A stretch of DNA of 64,000 nucleotides from Ruminococcus champanellensis 18P13 = JCM 17042 (GTDB lineage: Bacteria; Bacillota; Clostridia; Oscillospirales; Ruminococcaceae): assembly GCF_000210095.1 (NCBI RefSeq), contig NC_021039.1:2039477-2103476 (forward strand). Reading direction: 5' to 3'. Each line of letters opens with the position of its first letter. Position 1 is the stretch's first letter. The notes beneath the pieces were generated by a model, which was not told the origin of the DNA, made no database searches, and worked only from the letters and a program-made list of their open reading frames with translations. Below, one piece after another: positions 54,539 to 62,144 of this stretch. The translations under genes and the position numbers were made by a program.

Positions 54539-56887
54539 TTGCTGGAGTTAAAAAACATCAAGAAAACCTATCGGGTGGGGGAAACCGAGACAAAGGCGCT
54601 GGATGATATCAGCGTTGCATTCCGGGAGAAGGAGTTTGTAGCTATTTTGGGAACAAGCGGTTCGGGGAAAACCACTTGTCTGAATATCATCGGGGGACTG
54701 GATCGCTATGATTCCGGAGAGCTCATCATAAAGGGGAAGAAAACCTCTGATTTTTCCGACCGGGATTGGGACGCATATCGGAACAATTCCATCGGATTTA
54801 TCTTTCAAAGCTATAATCTGATTCCGCATCTGTCCATCGTGGCAAACGTGGAACTGGGTATGACGCTCAGCGGCGTATCCAAGGCAGAAAAACACAAGCG
54901 TGCTTTGGAGGTGCTGGAACAGGTGGGTCTGAAGGATCATCTCCACAAAAAGCCCAACCAGCTTTCCGGCGGACAGATGCAGCGTGTAGCCATCGCCCGA
55001 GCGCTTGCCAACGACCCGGAGATCCTGCTGTGTGATGAGCCCACCGGAGCACTGGATACTACAACCAGTATACAGATCATGGATCTGATCCGGGATGTGG
55101 CAAAGGATAAGCTGGTCATCATGGTGACCCACAACCCGGAGCTTGCCAGGCAGTATGCGGACCGGATCGTGGAATTTTCCGACGGCAAGATCATCAGCGA
55201 TACCCATCCCCACCAGGAGCGTCCCAAGGAGGATCAGTTCAAGCTGAAGAAAACCAGCATGTCCTTCTTTACGGCGCTGGGGCTGTCCTTTAACAATATT
55301 CGCACCAAAAAAGGAAGAACCTTTCTGACTGCCTTTGCCTCCAGCATCGGCATCATTGGCATTGCTCTGATTCTGAGCCTTTCTACCGGTTTCCAGAAAC
55401 AGATCGACGAGTATCAAGCCAATGCCCTCAGCGAATTTCCCATTATGATCTCACAGACCGTAACCCAGATCACAGATGAGGACATCAAGGAGATGCAGGG
55501 TTCTTTTGATAAAAACAATGAGGCTCTGTTTCCGGATTCCAAAGAGATCTACCTGTATGACCCGGAAAAAAACAAAGCCACCCACCAGAATCACTTTACG
55601 CCGGAGTTTGTGAAGTACGTAGAAAGCATTGATCCGGCAAACTGCGGTTCCATTGGTTATTTCCGGATGGTGAACATGAATCTGATCCGTGAGATAGACG
55701 GCAAATGCGTGCCTGTATCCTTCAGCTCCGGCATTTCTTCCGGTACGTCTTCCACCAATCTGACCAGCATGAGCTCTGCGGGACTGTCCTCCTATCCCAT
55801 CAATCTGGACGAAAACAGCCAGAACTTCCTGGAAAAGAACTACAATCTGCTTGCCGGCAGCTATCCGGAAAAGGACACGGATCTGGTGCTGCTGGTGGAC
55901 AATCAGAACCGACTGGATCAGACCATTCTGGAAAATCTGGGGTTTGATGTCAAGGACGTGGAGAAGCTGTCCTTTGATGAAATCATCGGTACCCAGATGC
56001 GGCTGATCTCCAACGATCAGTACTATACCAAAACCGAATACGGTACCTTTGTACCCAGTACGGACTACGATACCATGTACAATGCAGATGACAGTCTGAC
56101 CCTTACCATTACCGGTATCATCCGGATCGATCCGGACAACGACCTGGCACTGCTTGGCTCCGGCATCATTTACAGCGACAAGCTTTCCAAGCTGGTGATC
56201 GATCGGGCACTGGATTCAGAGATTGTCAAGGCACAGAAGGACTCCAGCACCAGTGTGTTCACCATGGAGGAACTGGACGAAACCTCCAGGCAGATGACCA
56301 TTGTATCCTTGGGCGGTGATGAGACGCCCTATATGCTGATGCTGTACCCCAAGGATTTCGACACCAAGGATGCGATTACCAACTACCTGGATGCATGGAA
56401 TGCAGGGAAAAGTGACGATGACACCATCATTTACACAGATTTGGCTGCCTCTATTTCCTCTATGACCAAGGGCATCATGAACGCCATCACCATGGTTCTG
56501 ATCGCCTTTGCAGGTATCTCTCTGGTGGTCAGCTTGATTATGATCTGCATCATTACCTACACCTCCGTGCTGGAGCGTACCAAGGAAATCGGCGTACTCC
56601 GTGCACTGGGTGCCCGGAAAAAGGACATCACCCGGGTATTTGATGCGGAAACCTGCATCCTGGGCGTGTTCTCCGGTACCCTGGGCGTGCTGATCGCATG
56701 GCTGGGCACCTTCCCAATCAATTCGATTATTGAGAATATGACGGATCTGAAAAATGTTGCAACCCTTCAGATCGGGCATGCGGTTCTGCTGGTGGCAATC
56801 AGCACGATCCTAACCATGCTGGGCGGTCACATTCCGGCAAAGATGGCATCCCGGAAGGATGCTGTGGTAGCACTGCGCTCAGAATAA
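54539..56887 (+). CDS. MacB-like ABC transporter ATPase-permease fusion
   Basis: A 782-residue fusion. Residues 1-225 are a LolD/MacB ATPase (GTSGSGKTT Walker A, QLSGGQ-like [26 protein letters not shown]). A linker leads to one helix (about 250), a long extracytoplasmic domain (about 275-620) and three C-terminal FtsX-type helices ([19 protein letters not shown] is the FtsX signature). TTG 54539 gives [11 protein letters not shown] and a 9-nt spacer to GGGAGG; TTG 54533 is also possible. Such transporters pump peptides, lipoproteins or drugs. Confidence 0.92.
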   Translation: MLELKNIKKTYRVGETETKALDDISVAFREKEFVAILGTSGSGKTTCLNIIGGLDRYDSGELIIKGKKTSDFSDRDWDAYRNNSIGFIFQSYNLIPHLSIVANVELGMTLSGVSKAEKHKRALEVLEQVGLKDHLHKKPNQLSGGQMQRVAIARALANDPEILLCDEPTGALDTTTSIQIMDLIRDVAKDKLVIMVTHNPELARQYADRIVEFSDGKIISDTHPHQERPKEDQFKLKKTSMSFFTALGLSFNNIRTKKGRTFLTAFASSIGIIGIALILSLSTGFQKQIDEYQANALSEFPIMISQTVTQITDEDIKEMQGSFDKNNEALFPDSKEIYLYDPEKNKATHQNHFTPEFVKYVESIDPANCGSIGYFRMVNMNLIREIDGKCVPVSFSSGISSGTSSTNLTSMSSAGLSSYPINLDENSQNFLEKNYNLLAGSYPEKDTDLVLLVDNQNRLDQTILENLGFDVKDVEKLSFDEIIGTQMRLISNDQYYTKTEYGTFVPSTDYDTMYNADDSLTLTITGIIRIDPDNDLALLGSGIIYSDKLSKLVIDRALDSEIVKAQKDSSTSVFTMEELDETSRQMTIVSLGGDETPYMLMLYPKDFDTKDAITNYLDAWNAGKSDDDTIIYTDLAASISSMTKGIMNAITMVLIAFAGISLVVSLIMICIITYTSVLERTKEIGVLRALGARKKDITRVFDAETCILGVFSGTLGVLIAWLGTFPINSIIENMTDLKNVATLQIGHAVLLVAISTILTMLGGHIPAKMASRKDAVVALRSE

Positions 56888-56904
56888 CAAATAGGAAAAC
56901 ACAG

Positions 56905-56940
56905 AAAGCCGCTTTTGATTAGGGTATCAAAGGCGGCTTT
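56905..56940. terminator. Rho-independent terminator after the ABC fusion gene
   Basis: 15-bp stem AAAGCCGC-TTTTGAT / ATCAAAGGCGGCTTT with one bulge, followed by TTTT. Confidence 0.8.
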
Positions 56941-57008
56941 TCGCATTCTCTGAAAATTATCTAATCCGACAAAAATTGCCCGATATACAACAAATACTAT
57001 ATATCTTA

Positions 57009-57037
57009 TTGCATCCATGCCGAATCTGTGCTACAAT
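57009..57037 (+). promoter_or_regulatory. SigA promoter for 57070-58120
   Basis: TTGCAT (57009-57014), 17-bp spacer ending TGC, TACAAT (57032-57037). Confidence 0.7.
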
Positions 57038-57069
57038 GAAAGCAGCACATAGCGAAAGGGGACGGAGCC

Positions 57070-57447
57070 ATGGACAGCATGCCCTTGAGGGAAGCACTCA
57101 CCATGCTGGGTATCCAGTTGTTCTGGGCGCTGGTGATGCTTTTGGTCAGCGACCTGTTCTGGCACAGATCCATGCGTGTACAGTCCGGCTACGTTATGGT
57201 CATGGCAAGCAAATTCAAGGACTACGCCAAGTATCCGGCAACCATCTTCAACCGGGTGTTCCGGTTCATCTTCACCTTCATCATCCCCATCACCTTCATT
57301 GCCTATTATCCCAGTCTCGTGATCCTGCGGCCGGATGCAGTGCCCCTGCTGTCCTGGCTGTCCCCGTTGATCGGCTGCATGTTTTTCTACATCAGCTATC
57401 TGGTTTGGATGCGGGGCGCCACCCGTTACAATGGAACTGGTTCGTAA
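57070..57447 (+). CDS. Half-length ABC-2 family permease
   Basis: A 125-residue membrane protein with three helices. The segment AKYPATIFNRVFRFIFTFIIPITFIAYYPS is the C-terminal signature of ABC-2 permeases of the DUF990 type, which are normally near 260 residues. The N-terminal half is missing, and no ATPase is adjacent. It nonetheless has an own promoter, ribosome site and clean ORF, so it is either a remnant or a shortened, functional version. It precedes the DUF2461 gene by 13 bp. Confidence 0.65.
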   Translation: MDSMPLREALTMLGIQLFWALVMLLVSDLFWHRSMRVQSGYVMVMASKFKDYAKYPATIFNRVFRFIFTFIIPITFIAYYPSLVILRPDAVPLLSWLSPLIGCMFFYISYLVWMRGATRYNGTGS

Positions 57448-57460
57448 AGGAGTGTATCAT

Positions 57461-58120
57461 ATGGCATTTTCCGAAAAGTCACTTGCATTTTTATTTGAAA
57501 ACCGCATGCACGACAGCCGGGCATGGTACCAGGAACACAAAACCCAGTATCAGCAATACGTTGCCCAGCCCTGCAAAGCTCTGATCCAACAGGTACAGCC
57601 CTATCTGGCACAGATTGATCCCCAAATCAGCTGTACGCCCCGGTGCATGTCCCGGATCTATCGGGATACCCGATTTTCCAAGGATAAAAGCCTGTTTCGC
57701 ACCAGCTTCTGGTGTACCTTCAGCCGACCCCGGGATGGGGGAGAATACCCGGCTTTTTACTTTGAAGCCGGACAGGAGGGGTTTTCCTACGGCTGCGGCT
57801 TTTATCACGCAAGCACAGTGCAAATGCAGCTGCTGCGGCAAATGATCCAGGAACAGTCTCCCTCCTATCTGGCTGCACGGCAGGCGATGGACTCCCAGCA
57901 GACTTTTTCTCTGTATGGGGAATTGTACAAACGAAATCACTTTCCGGATGCGCCTTCGGAGCAGCAGGATTGGCTGAATCGACGGAATATGGGGGCAAGC
58001 TGTCAGAGTACGGATTTCCCCCTGCTGTTCAGTGATGCGCTGCCCCAGGTGCTTGGGGAGGGATATGTGCAATTGACGCCCTTTTACCGCTTTTTGCTGA
58101 ACGCCGCTGAACAGGCATAA
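57461..58120 (+). CDS. DUF2461 family protein
   Basis: A 219-residue protein with the DUF2461 layout: FLFENRMHDSRAWYQEHKTQYQQYV start, RIYRDTRFSKDKSLFRTSFWCTF core (the 'R.yrDtRFskdK.Pyk' signature) and YFEAGQEGFSYGCGFYH. Function of the family is unknown. ATG 57461 follows AAGGAG. A terminator lies 26 bp past the stop. Confidence 0.9.
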   Translation: MAFSEKSLAFLFENRMHDSRAWYQEHKTQYQQYVAQPCKALIQQVQPYLAQIDPQISCTPRCMSRIYRDTRFSKDKSLFRTSFWCTFSRPRDGGEYPAFYFEAGQEGFSYGCGFYHASTVQMQLLRQMIQEQSPSYLAARQAMDSQQTFSLYGELYKRNHFPDAPSEQQDWLNRRNMGASCQSTDFPLLFSDALPQVLGEGYVQLTPFYRFLLNAAEQA

Positions 58121-58145
58121 CGCAAGCATGCTTAAAAATTTACAC

Positions 58146-58180
58146 AAAAAAGCAGCGAATCATTCCAGCGTTGCTTTTTT
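58146..58180 (+). terminator. Rho-independent terminator after the DUF2461 gene
   Basis: AAAAAAGCAGCG (58146-58157) pairs with CGTTGCTTTTTT (58169-58180), one wobble. The next gene's -35 element overlaps its descending arm. Confidence 0.8.
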
Positions 58181-58199
58181 CTATGCGCTATGATACAAT
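58171..58199 (+). promoter_or_regulatory. SigA promoter for the 58236 membrane protein
   Basis: TTGCTT (58171-58176), 17-bp spacer, TACAAT (58194-58199). Confidence 0.65.
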
Positions 58200-58235
58200 A
58201 TCAAAGAGAGATCAGCTTGTATGGGGGTATAAAAG

Positions 58236-59237
58236 ATGGCATATAAATATGTTGATCCAGAAAAATTAGAAAAGCGAAAGCGCAGAAGCACAAAAACCAG
58301 TGGGGTGTTTTCGATTCTGATCGGCATACTTTGCCTTGCATTGGGCGTGGTTTTCTTTGTCGCACTCAAGAGCTTTGGCGGTATGCTCTTCTTCCTGTTT
58401 TTTACCTTGGTATTCGTTGGGGCTGGGGTTTACTTCTTCAACCAGATCAAACTGGAGGAGAAGCGCCTTCGGGATCTGGATGATCCCAATAGCCGTGCGT
58501 ATAAAAAGCGCCAGCGAACATTGGAAAAGAAACGGGAAAAGTATGTCAGAAAGGCGGAGCATCACGGCAGCATGAAGCGCACATTGAGCCACCGGCCGGC
58601 ACTGATCTGGGGCGTTACAACGGTGTTTGTGTGGTCGCTTTCTCTGCTACTGCTTGCCTGGGGCATCATCGTTTTTATCCTGCCTGTATTAGATGTCATG
58701 TGCCCGATCGCCTTTGTTGCTTCCTTGTTTGGAAAGAACTACAGAGCTGTACTAGCTGCATATAAAAGAAATGGTCTTGAGAAACGGGAAGCAGAACAGG
58801 ATTTTGCATCCAGTAAGGTGTATTTGGTTTCTACCAATACCATTGCGGTCAGCTCCCGGTTCCTTACTGTCTCAGCGATTCCTGCCGTACTTCCCATGGA
58901 TGAGATCGTCTGGGTATATAGCGGCTATGACAATTTACAAAAATACAGCAACGGCGAGTATTCTCACACAGAGCGGGTCTATAGCGTCATTGTGGCGCTT
59001 GCAAACAGCGAACAGTACAAGATCCAATGCCCGGAGGAACTGTGTTCTGTGATTATATCCGATGTGACAAAAGTGGGCAATCTGGTCACAGTAGGCTACT
59101 CCAGGGAACTGCAAGTCCTTTACAACACGAACCCGGATGCCTTTCGCAGCACTATGAAGTATCCGGGCATTGTGCATCTGGAGCCCATTGGTCCCGAGAT
59201 GTATAACAGCGAACATATATGGGATGGACTGACATAA
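58236..59237 (+). CDS. Membrane protein with C-terminal PH-like domain, unknown
   Basis: A 333-residue protein. Two helices (about 22-45 and 47-68), a strongly charged linker (75-115: EEKRLRDLDD, KKRQRTLEKKREK), two further helices (125-165) and a soluble C-terminal part of about 140 residues rich in beta-strands, such as KVYLVSTNTIAVSS and VLPMDEIVWVYSGY. The latter resembles PH-like domains found in clostridial membrane proteins. No catalytic motif. ATG 58236 follows GGGGG. It is the last chromosomal gene before the integrated element. Confidence 0.65.
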   Translation: MAYKYVDPEKLEKRKRRSTKTSGVFSILIGILCLALGVVFFVALKSFGGMLFFLFFTLVFVGAGVYFFNQIKLEEKRLRDLDDPNSRAYKKRQRTLEKKREKYVRKAEHHGSMKRTLSHRPALIWGVTTVFVWSLSLLLLAWGIIVFILPVLDVMCPIAFVASLFGKNYRAVLAAYKRNGLEKREAEQDFASSKVYLVSTNTIAVSSRFLTVSAIPAVLPMDEIVWVYSGYDNLQKYSNGEYSHTERVYSVIVALANSEQYKIQCPEELCSVIISDVTKVGNLVTVGYSRELQVLYNTNPDAFRSTMKYPGIVHLEPIGPEMYNSEHIWDGLT

Positions 59238-59286
59238 GCCTGTTCGCCGACTACTTCGCCATGCTGTTATGAGGCAGGGCGACGAA

Positions 59287-59320
59287 AAAACGCAAGCCCT
59301 CTTTAGAAAGCTTGCGTTTT
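59287..59320. terminator. Terminator of the interrupted tRNA-Leu gene
   Basis: AAAACGCAAG (59287-59296 region) pairs with CTTGCGTTTT (59311-59320). Read on the minus strand it directly follows the tRNA CCA end and has a TTTTTT tail; it may also end the plus-strand membrane gene. Confidence 0.7.
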
Positions 59321-59321
59321 C

Positions 59322-59377
59322 TGGTGCCGCTGACCGGACTTGAACCGGTACGGATTTTACTCCGAGGGATTTTAAGT
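59322..59377 (-). tRNA. 3' fragment of tRNA-Leu(UAA); attachment-site duplicate
   Basis: On the minus strand this is the 3' part of a class II tRNA: anticodon loop CTTAAAA (anticodon TAA), 3' anticodon arm, long variable arm (CGGA..TCCG), T arm CCGGTTCAAGTCCGG and acceptor end with encoded CCA. The 5' half is absent: bases upstream of the loop do not pair with TCCCT. It sits next to a terminator on the chromosomal side and next to conjugative-element genes on the other, as expected for a displaced 3' end left by site-specific integration. Confidence 0.85.
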
Positions 59378-59530
59378 TTGTAAATCGTTGAAGTGCTTTG
59401 ATCTCTTTTGTGGTCGTTCGTTCCCTTTTTTGCCCGATTTTTCGAGCTTTTTGAGCATCAAAAATTGAAAAACACCGAATTACAGCAGCTTTCAAGAATC
59501 ATAAAAAACCATGTTTTTTGGTAAACTTTC

Positions 59531-59586
59531 GGTAGATTTGTGGTAGACAAAAGCCGATAACTTGACTTGGTAGACCTACGGTAGAC
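59531..59586 (+). repeat. Two pairs of GGTAGAC direct repeats, likely integrase arm-type sites
   Basis: GGTAGAT at 59531 and GGTAGAC at 59542, 59569 and 59580. Within each pair the spacing is 11 bp (one DNA turn) and the pairs are 38 bp apart. They lie 155-210 bp from the tRNA fragment, where tyrosine integrases of ICEs bind arm sites. Assignment is by position and pattern. Confidence 0.55.
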
Positions 59587-59760
59587 ACACGAAATAAATT
59601 TAGTTCCCTGCGAAAAATGCCGATTTTTGTAGAAGAAATTGGCACAAAGGACAGGAAATGTCTCGTGTATTTGCCACACAAGAAAATGATAATCTATTGT
59701 TACTAATAAAGCGGATCCGTGCTTTTGACCTCTAAAATTCAATCAAAAAAGCAATCATTC

Positions 59761-59798
59761 AGCGGACGATGTTCCATATAATTGGAGCGTTGTCCGCT
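59761..59798 (+). terminator. Hairpin with T-run before the first element gene
   Basis: AGCGGAC (59761-59767) pairs with GTCCGCT (59792-59798), followed by ATTTTT. It lies in the 633-bp gap between the membrane protein and the first element ORF, which holds no other gene I can support. Confidence 0.55.
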
Positions 59799-59870
59799 AT
59801 TTTTATGCCTGAAAATCGAATATCACGTCTGCTGTTTTAGTTATGCGTAATGAAAAATAGGAGGTTTTTT

Positions 59871-60125
59871 ATGTCTGAACGCCAAATCATCACGATCAGC
59901 GATGACAAGCTGTCCTGCGAAGCAACAGCTATTCTGCTGAGAATGCTCAATTTTCCCGATACGGACTATCATACCGCAGAGGAGCTTTGTCCGTTCTTTG
60001 AGAATGATTCTTTGAAAACTATCAGGAACGCTCTGAACGAACTTTACGATGCAGGCTACCTCCGATGCAGCGGTAAGACCTATATGGTCAATAAGCTCAG
60101 GATCACGCAAATGAAGCTCGCTTGA
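59871..60125 (+). CDS. Small winged-helix protein of the element
   Basis: An 84-residue protein with a winged-helix layout: two helices, a recognition helix (NDSLKTIRNALNELYDAGYLRC) and a wing (GKTYMVNKL). AGGAGG precedes ATG 59871 by 6 nt. It is the first gene inside the element and probably a transcription regulator of its conjugation or replication genes. Confidence 0.65.
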   Translation: MSERQIITISDDKLSCEATAILLRMLNFPDTDYHTAEELCPFFENDSLKTIRNALNELYDAGYLRCSGKTYMVNKLRITQMKLA

Positions 60126-60149
60126 GCTGAAAACAGGAGGTGAATGGAT

Positions 60150-61151
60150 ATGTCTGCTAAGAAAACAAAAAAGGTCAAAACAACGCCCTCATCGGTGTGC
60201 CGTGTCAATAAAAATGCAAACTATACCGTAATGAGCAACTATCATCTGCGGTCAACAAACCTCAGCCTGAAAGCGATCGGACTTCTGAGTAAAGTTCTTT
60301 CCTTGCCGGAGAATTGGGATTACTCTATCTCAGGTCTGACTGCGATCTGCAAAGAGAAAGAAACAGCAATCAAGGCAGCATTGGACGAACTGAAGCATTG
60401 GGGGTATCTCAATGTGACTAAGCTGATGCCGAATGAAACGAACAGCGGTCGGATCGAGTATGTCTATGACTTCTATGAGTATTCAGAAAAGGATACGCCT
60501 GATGCTGATCGGGACGATGATGATACATATGCCAAAGTAAGCTCAGTAAAAAAAGCACCGCAAGGGGCAGAAAAACAAGGCATAGAAAATCTACCCCTTG
60601 AAATTCTACTCATAGAAAAACAAGCGGTAGAAAATCAGGGGCAAATAAATACTAAGAAGATAATAAATAATAATCAAATACGGAGTGATCAAGTATCTAT
60701 CGATCAATCCCACTCCGACAGCGAAAAAGCTGCTGAAAGACATACAGACGGACAGAGCGACGGATATATCAGCGAAAAAGAGATCTATACCGAGGTAGTG
60801 AAAACCAACATCGACTTTCCATACTTTGCAGAGTGGCTCGGTGATGAGGAAGAAGCTGAGGAGATCATTCAGATAATCGTTCGGCGGATATGCTCCAGAA
60901 AGAAAACAGAGCGTATCTGCGGACAGGATTTTCCCAGAGAAGTTGTCAAGTCCACTATGCTAAAGGTTGATATAAACGTCCTTGAAAATGCGATTGAGCA
61001 GATGAAGCGTGCAGACAATGTGCGAAACTATGAGAGTTATCTTATCAGCACTCTGTTCAACGAAGCCAACGGCAAGCGGTTCAAGGAAAATGCTGAGGGA
61101 CGGTGGGCTGAGTATGCTGTCAAAAGAGATTTTGGCGTTTATGATGACTGA
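60150..61151 (+). CDS. RepA-like helix-turn-helix protein with DUF6017 C-terminus
   Basis: A 333-residue protein: N-terminal winged helix (LSLKAIGLLSKVLSLPENWDYSISGLTAICKEKETAIKAALDELKHWGYL), an acidic, low-complexity middle (about 115-225) and a DUF6017 domain (IIQIIVRRICSRKKTERICGQDFPREVVKSTMLKVD, VRNYESYLISTLFNEA). Such proteins open the conjugation modules of many gut ICEs and are called replication initiators. ATG 60150 has the better spacer to AGGAGGTGA than ATG 60144. Confidence 0.82.
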   Translation: MSAKKTKKVKTTPSSVCRVNKNANYTVMSNYHLRSTNLSLKAIGLLSKVLSLPENWDYSISGLTAICKEKETAIKAALDELKHWGYLNVTKLMPNETNSGRIEYVYDFYEYSEKDTPDADRDDDDTYAKVSSVKKAPQGAEKQGIENLPLEILLIEKQAVENQGQINTKKIINNNQIRSDQVSIDQSHSDSEKAAERHTDGQSDGYISEKEIYTEVVKTNIDFPYFAEWLGDEEEAEEIIQIIVRRICSRKKTERICGQDFPREVVKSTMLKVDINVLENAIEQMKRADNVRNYESYLISTLFNEANGKRFKENAEGRWAEYAVKRDFGVYDD

Positions 61152-61176
61152 ACGTTCCTGAGAGGGGGTGGTGGCT

Positions 61177-61212
61177 ATGGGTGCGAATAAGAAACCGGAC
61201 GTAGCTGCTTGA
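61177..61212 (+). CDS. Tiny 11-residue ORF, doubtful
   Basis: ATG 61177 with a G-rich site (GAGGGGGTGG) about 6 nt upstream encodes MGANKKPDVAA. It may be a leader or a remnant; nothing else supports it. Confidence 0.2.
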   Translation: MGANKKPDVAA

Positions 61213-61252
61213 AAGACGGCAAATGAGCTTTTTGGAAAGGAAGGTGAAGATC

Positions 61253-61531
61253 ATGGCTAAGTCTATTCTGACACCGGAGGGCGATCTCATCAACTACGAT
61301 AACCTGATTGCGGTCAGCGTCGAGGTGCGTTCTGTCGGTGTCGATGATGAGCATACGGAAGATGCTTACTGCATTGTTGGCACTGATGTGACCAACAGGG
61401 AGAATCTGCTTTATCACTCGTCCGACTACGATAAGGTGATGAGTGTCCAGGGCGATATTACCCGTTGGCTCCAGAGTGAAGCATTTTCCACTTTTGAGAT
61501 GCCGACCGCAGACGAAGGTGGTGATGCCTGA
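61253..61531 (+). CDS. Conserved element protein, unknown
   Basis: A 92-residue, acidic, soluble protein: MAKSILTPEGDLINYDNLIAVSVE start, ITRWLQSEAFSTFEM near the end. The ATG at 61253 lies 8 nt after GGAAGGTGAAG. It sits directly before pcfB, sharing one base with its start. A strand-rich small fold is likely; the function is not known. Confidence 0.65.
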   Translation: MAKSILTPEGDLINYDNLIAVSVEVRSVGVDDEHTEDAYCIVGTDVTNRENLLYHSSDYDKVMSVQGDITRWLQSEAFSTFEMPTADEGGDA

Positions 61532-62007
61532 TGCCTTCGGACTATGAGAACGGTGCGAAGAAAACCATTGATATTTCGATTAAAGCGGAGAAAATGACTG
61601 CTAATGTGCTGAAATCGGCATTGCGGGAGTTTATGTCGGGCAAGGCAGAGAAAAAAGGGCGAATGACCTACAAGCAGTTGCAGGCGAAGTCGCCGTCCAA
61701 GCTCGACAGCATTGAGGTTTCAGACAGAAATATCGGAGATTTTCTGAAAACCGCACGAAAATATGATGTGGATTTTGCCCTGAAAAGAGATAAAAGCACC
61801 ACTCCGCCTACCTATCATGTTTTCTTTTCCGCTGCCAAAACAGAGGATTTCAAGAGAGCATTTTCGGAGTATGTCGGTAAGGGACAGGGCATATCGCAGA
61901 AGCGTGGTGAGTTCACCCGTGAGCAGATGCAGCAGCAGGCTCAGAAGATCAGGAACAAACCTCGCAAACAGAAACAGAGAGAGAAAACAAGGGAGAACAG
62001 ACGGTGA
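61531..62007 (+). CDS. pcfB: PcfB family protein (DUF3801)
   Basis: A 158-residue protein of the PcfB/DUF3801 family: helical N-terminus (TIDISIKAEKMTANVLKSALREFM), ISVKDL-like IEVSDRNIGDFLKTARKYDVDFALKRDKS core and a basic, Gln/Arg/Lys-rich tail of 45 residues. In conjugative plasmids PcfB-type proteins are encoded beside the coupling protein, as here, and interact with it or with the relaxase. Confidence 0.82.
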   Translation: MPSDYENGAKKTIDISIKAEKMTANVLKSALREFMSGKAEKKGRMTYKQLQAKSPSKLDSIEVSDRNIGDFLKTARKYDVDFALKRDKSTTPPTYHVFFSAAKTEDFKRAFSEYVGKGQGISQKRGEFTREQMQQQAQKIRNKPRKQKQREKTRENRR

Positions 62008-62144
62008 TCTACAACCACTTCCAGCCTGCACCCGTTCCACGGGCAAGGGGCGATGATATTTTTACGGCAGTCTTTTGTGCCGATACCAACAGAAAGGAAA
62101 AGTCTGCAAATTGCAGATCGACACGAGAAAACTCAAAAAGCTGA
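62004..62144 (+). CDS. Possible 46-residue ORF overlapping virD4 start, doubtful
   Basis: GTG 62004 overlaps the pcfB stop (GTGA) and AAGGGAG lies 7 nt upstream. The frame runs to TGA 62142-62144 and overlaps the coupling-protein start by 34 bp. It could be translated to couple pcfB with virD4. No homology recognised. Confidence 0.25.
   Translation: MIYNHFQPAPVPRARGDDIFTAVFCADTNRKEKSANCRSTRENSKS

Noticed and set aside
59322..59400. Complete tRNA-Leu gene
   Set aside because: The 5' side of the anticodon stem, D arm and 5' acceptor strand are absent to the right of the anticodon loop; only a 3' fragment is present.
59458..59742. 94-codon minus-strand frame in the element's left end
   Set aside because: No ribosome site, low-complexity composition, and it covers the repeat pairs and att-proximal DNA, so it is unlikely to be translated.
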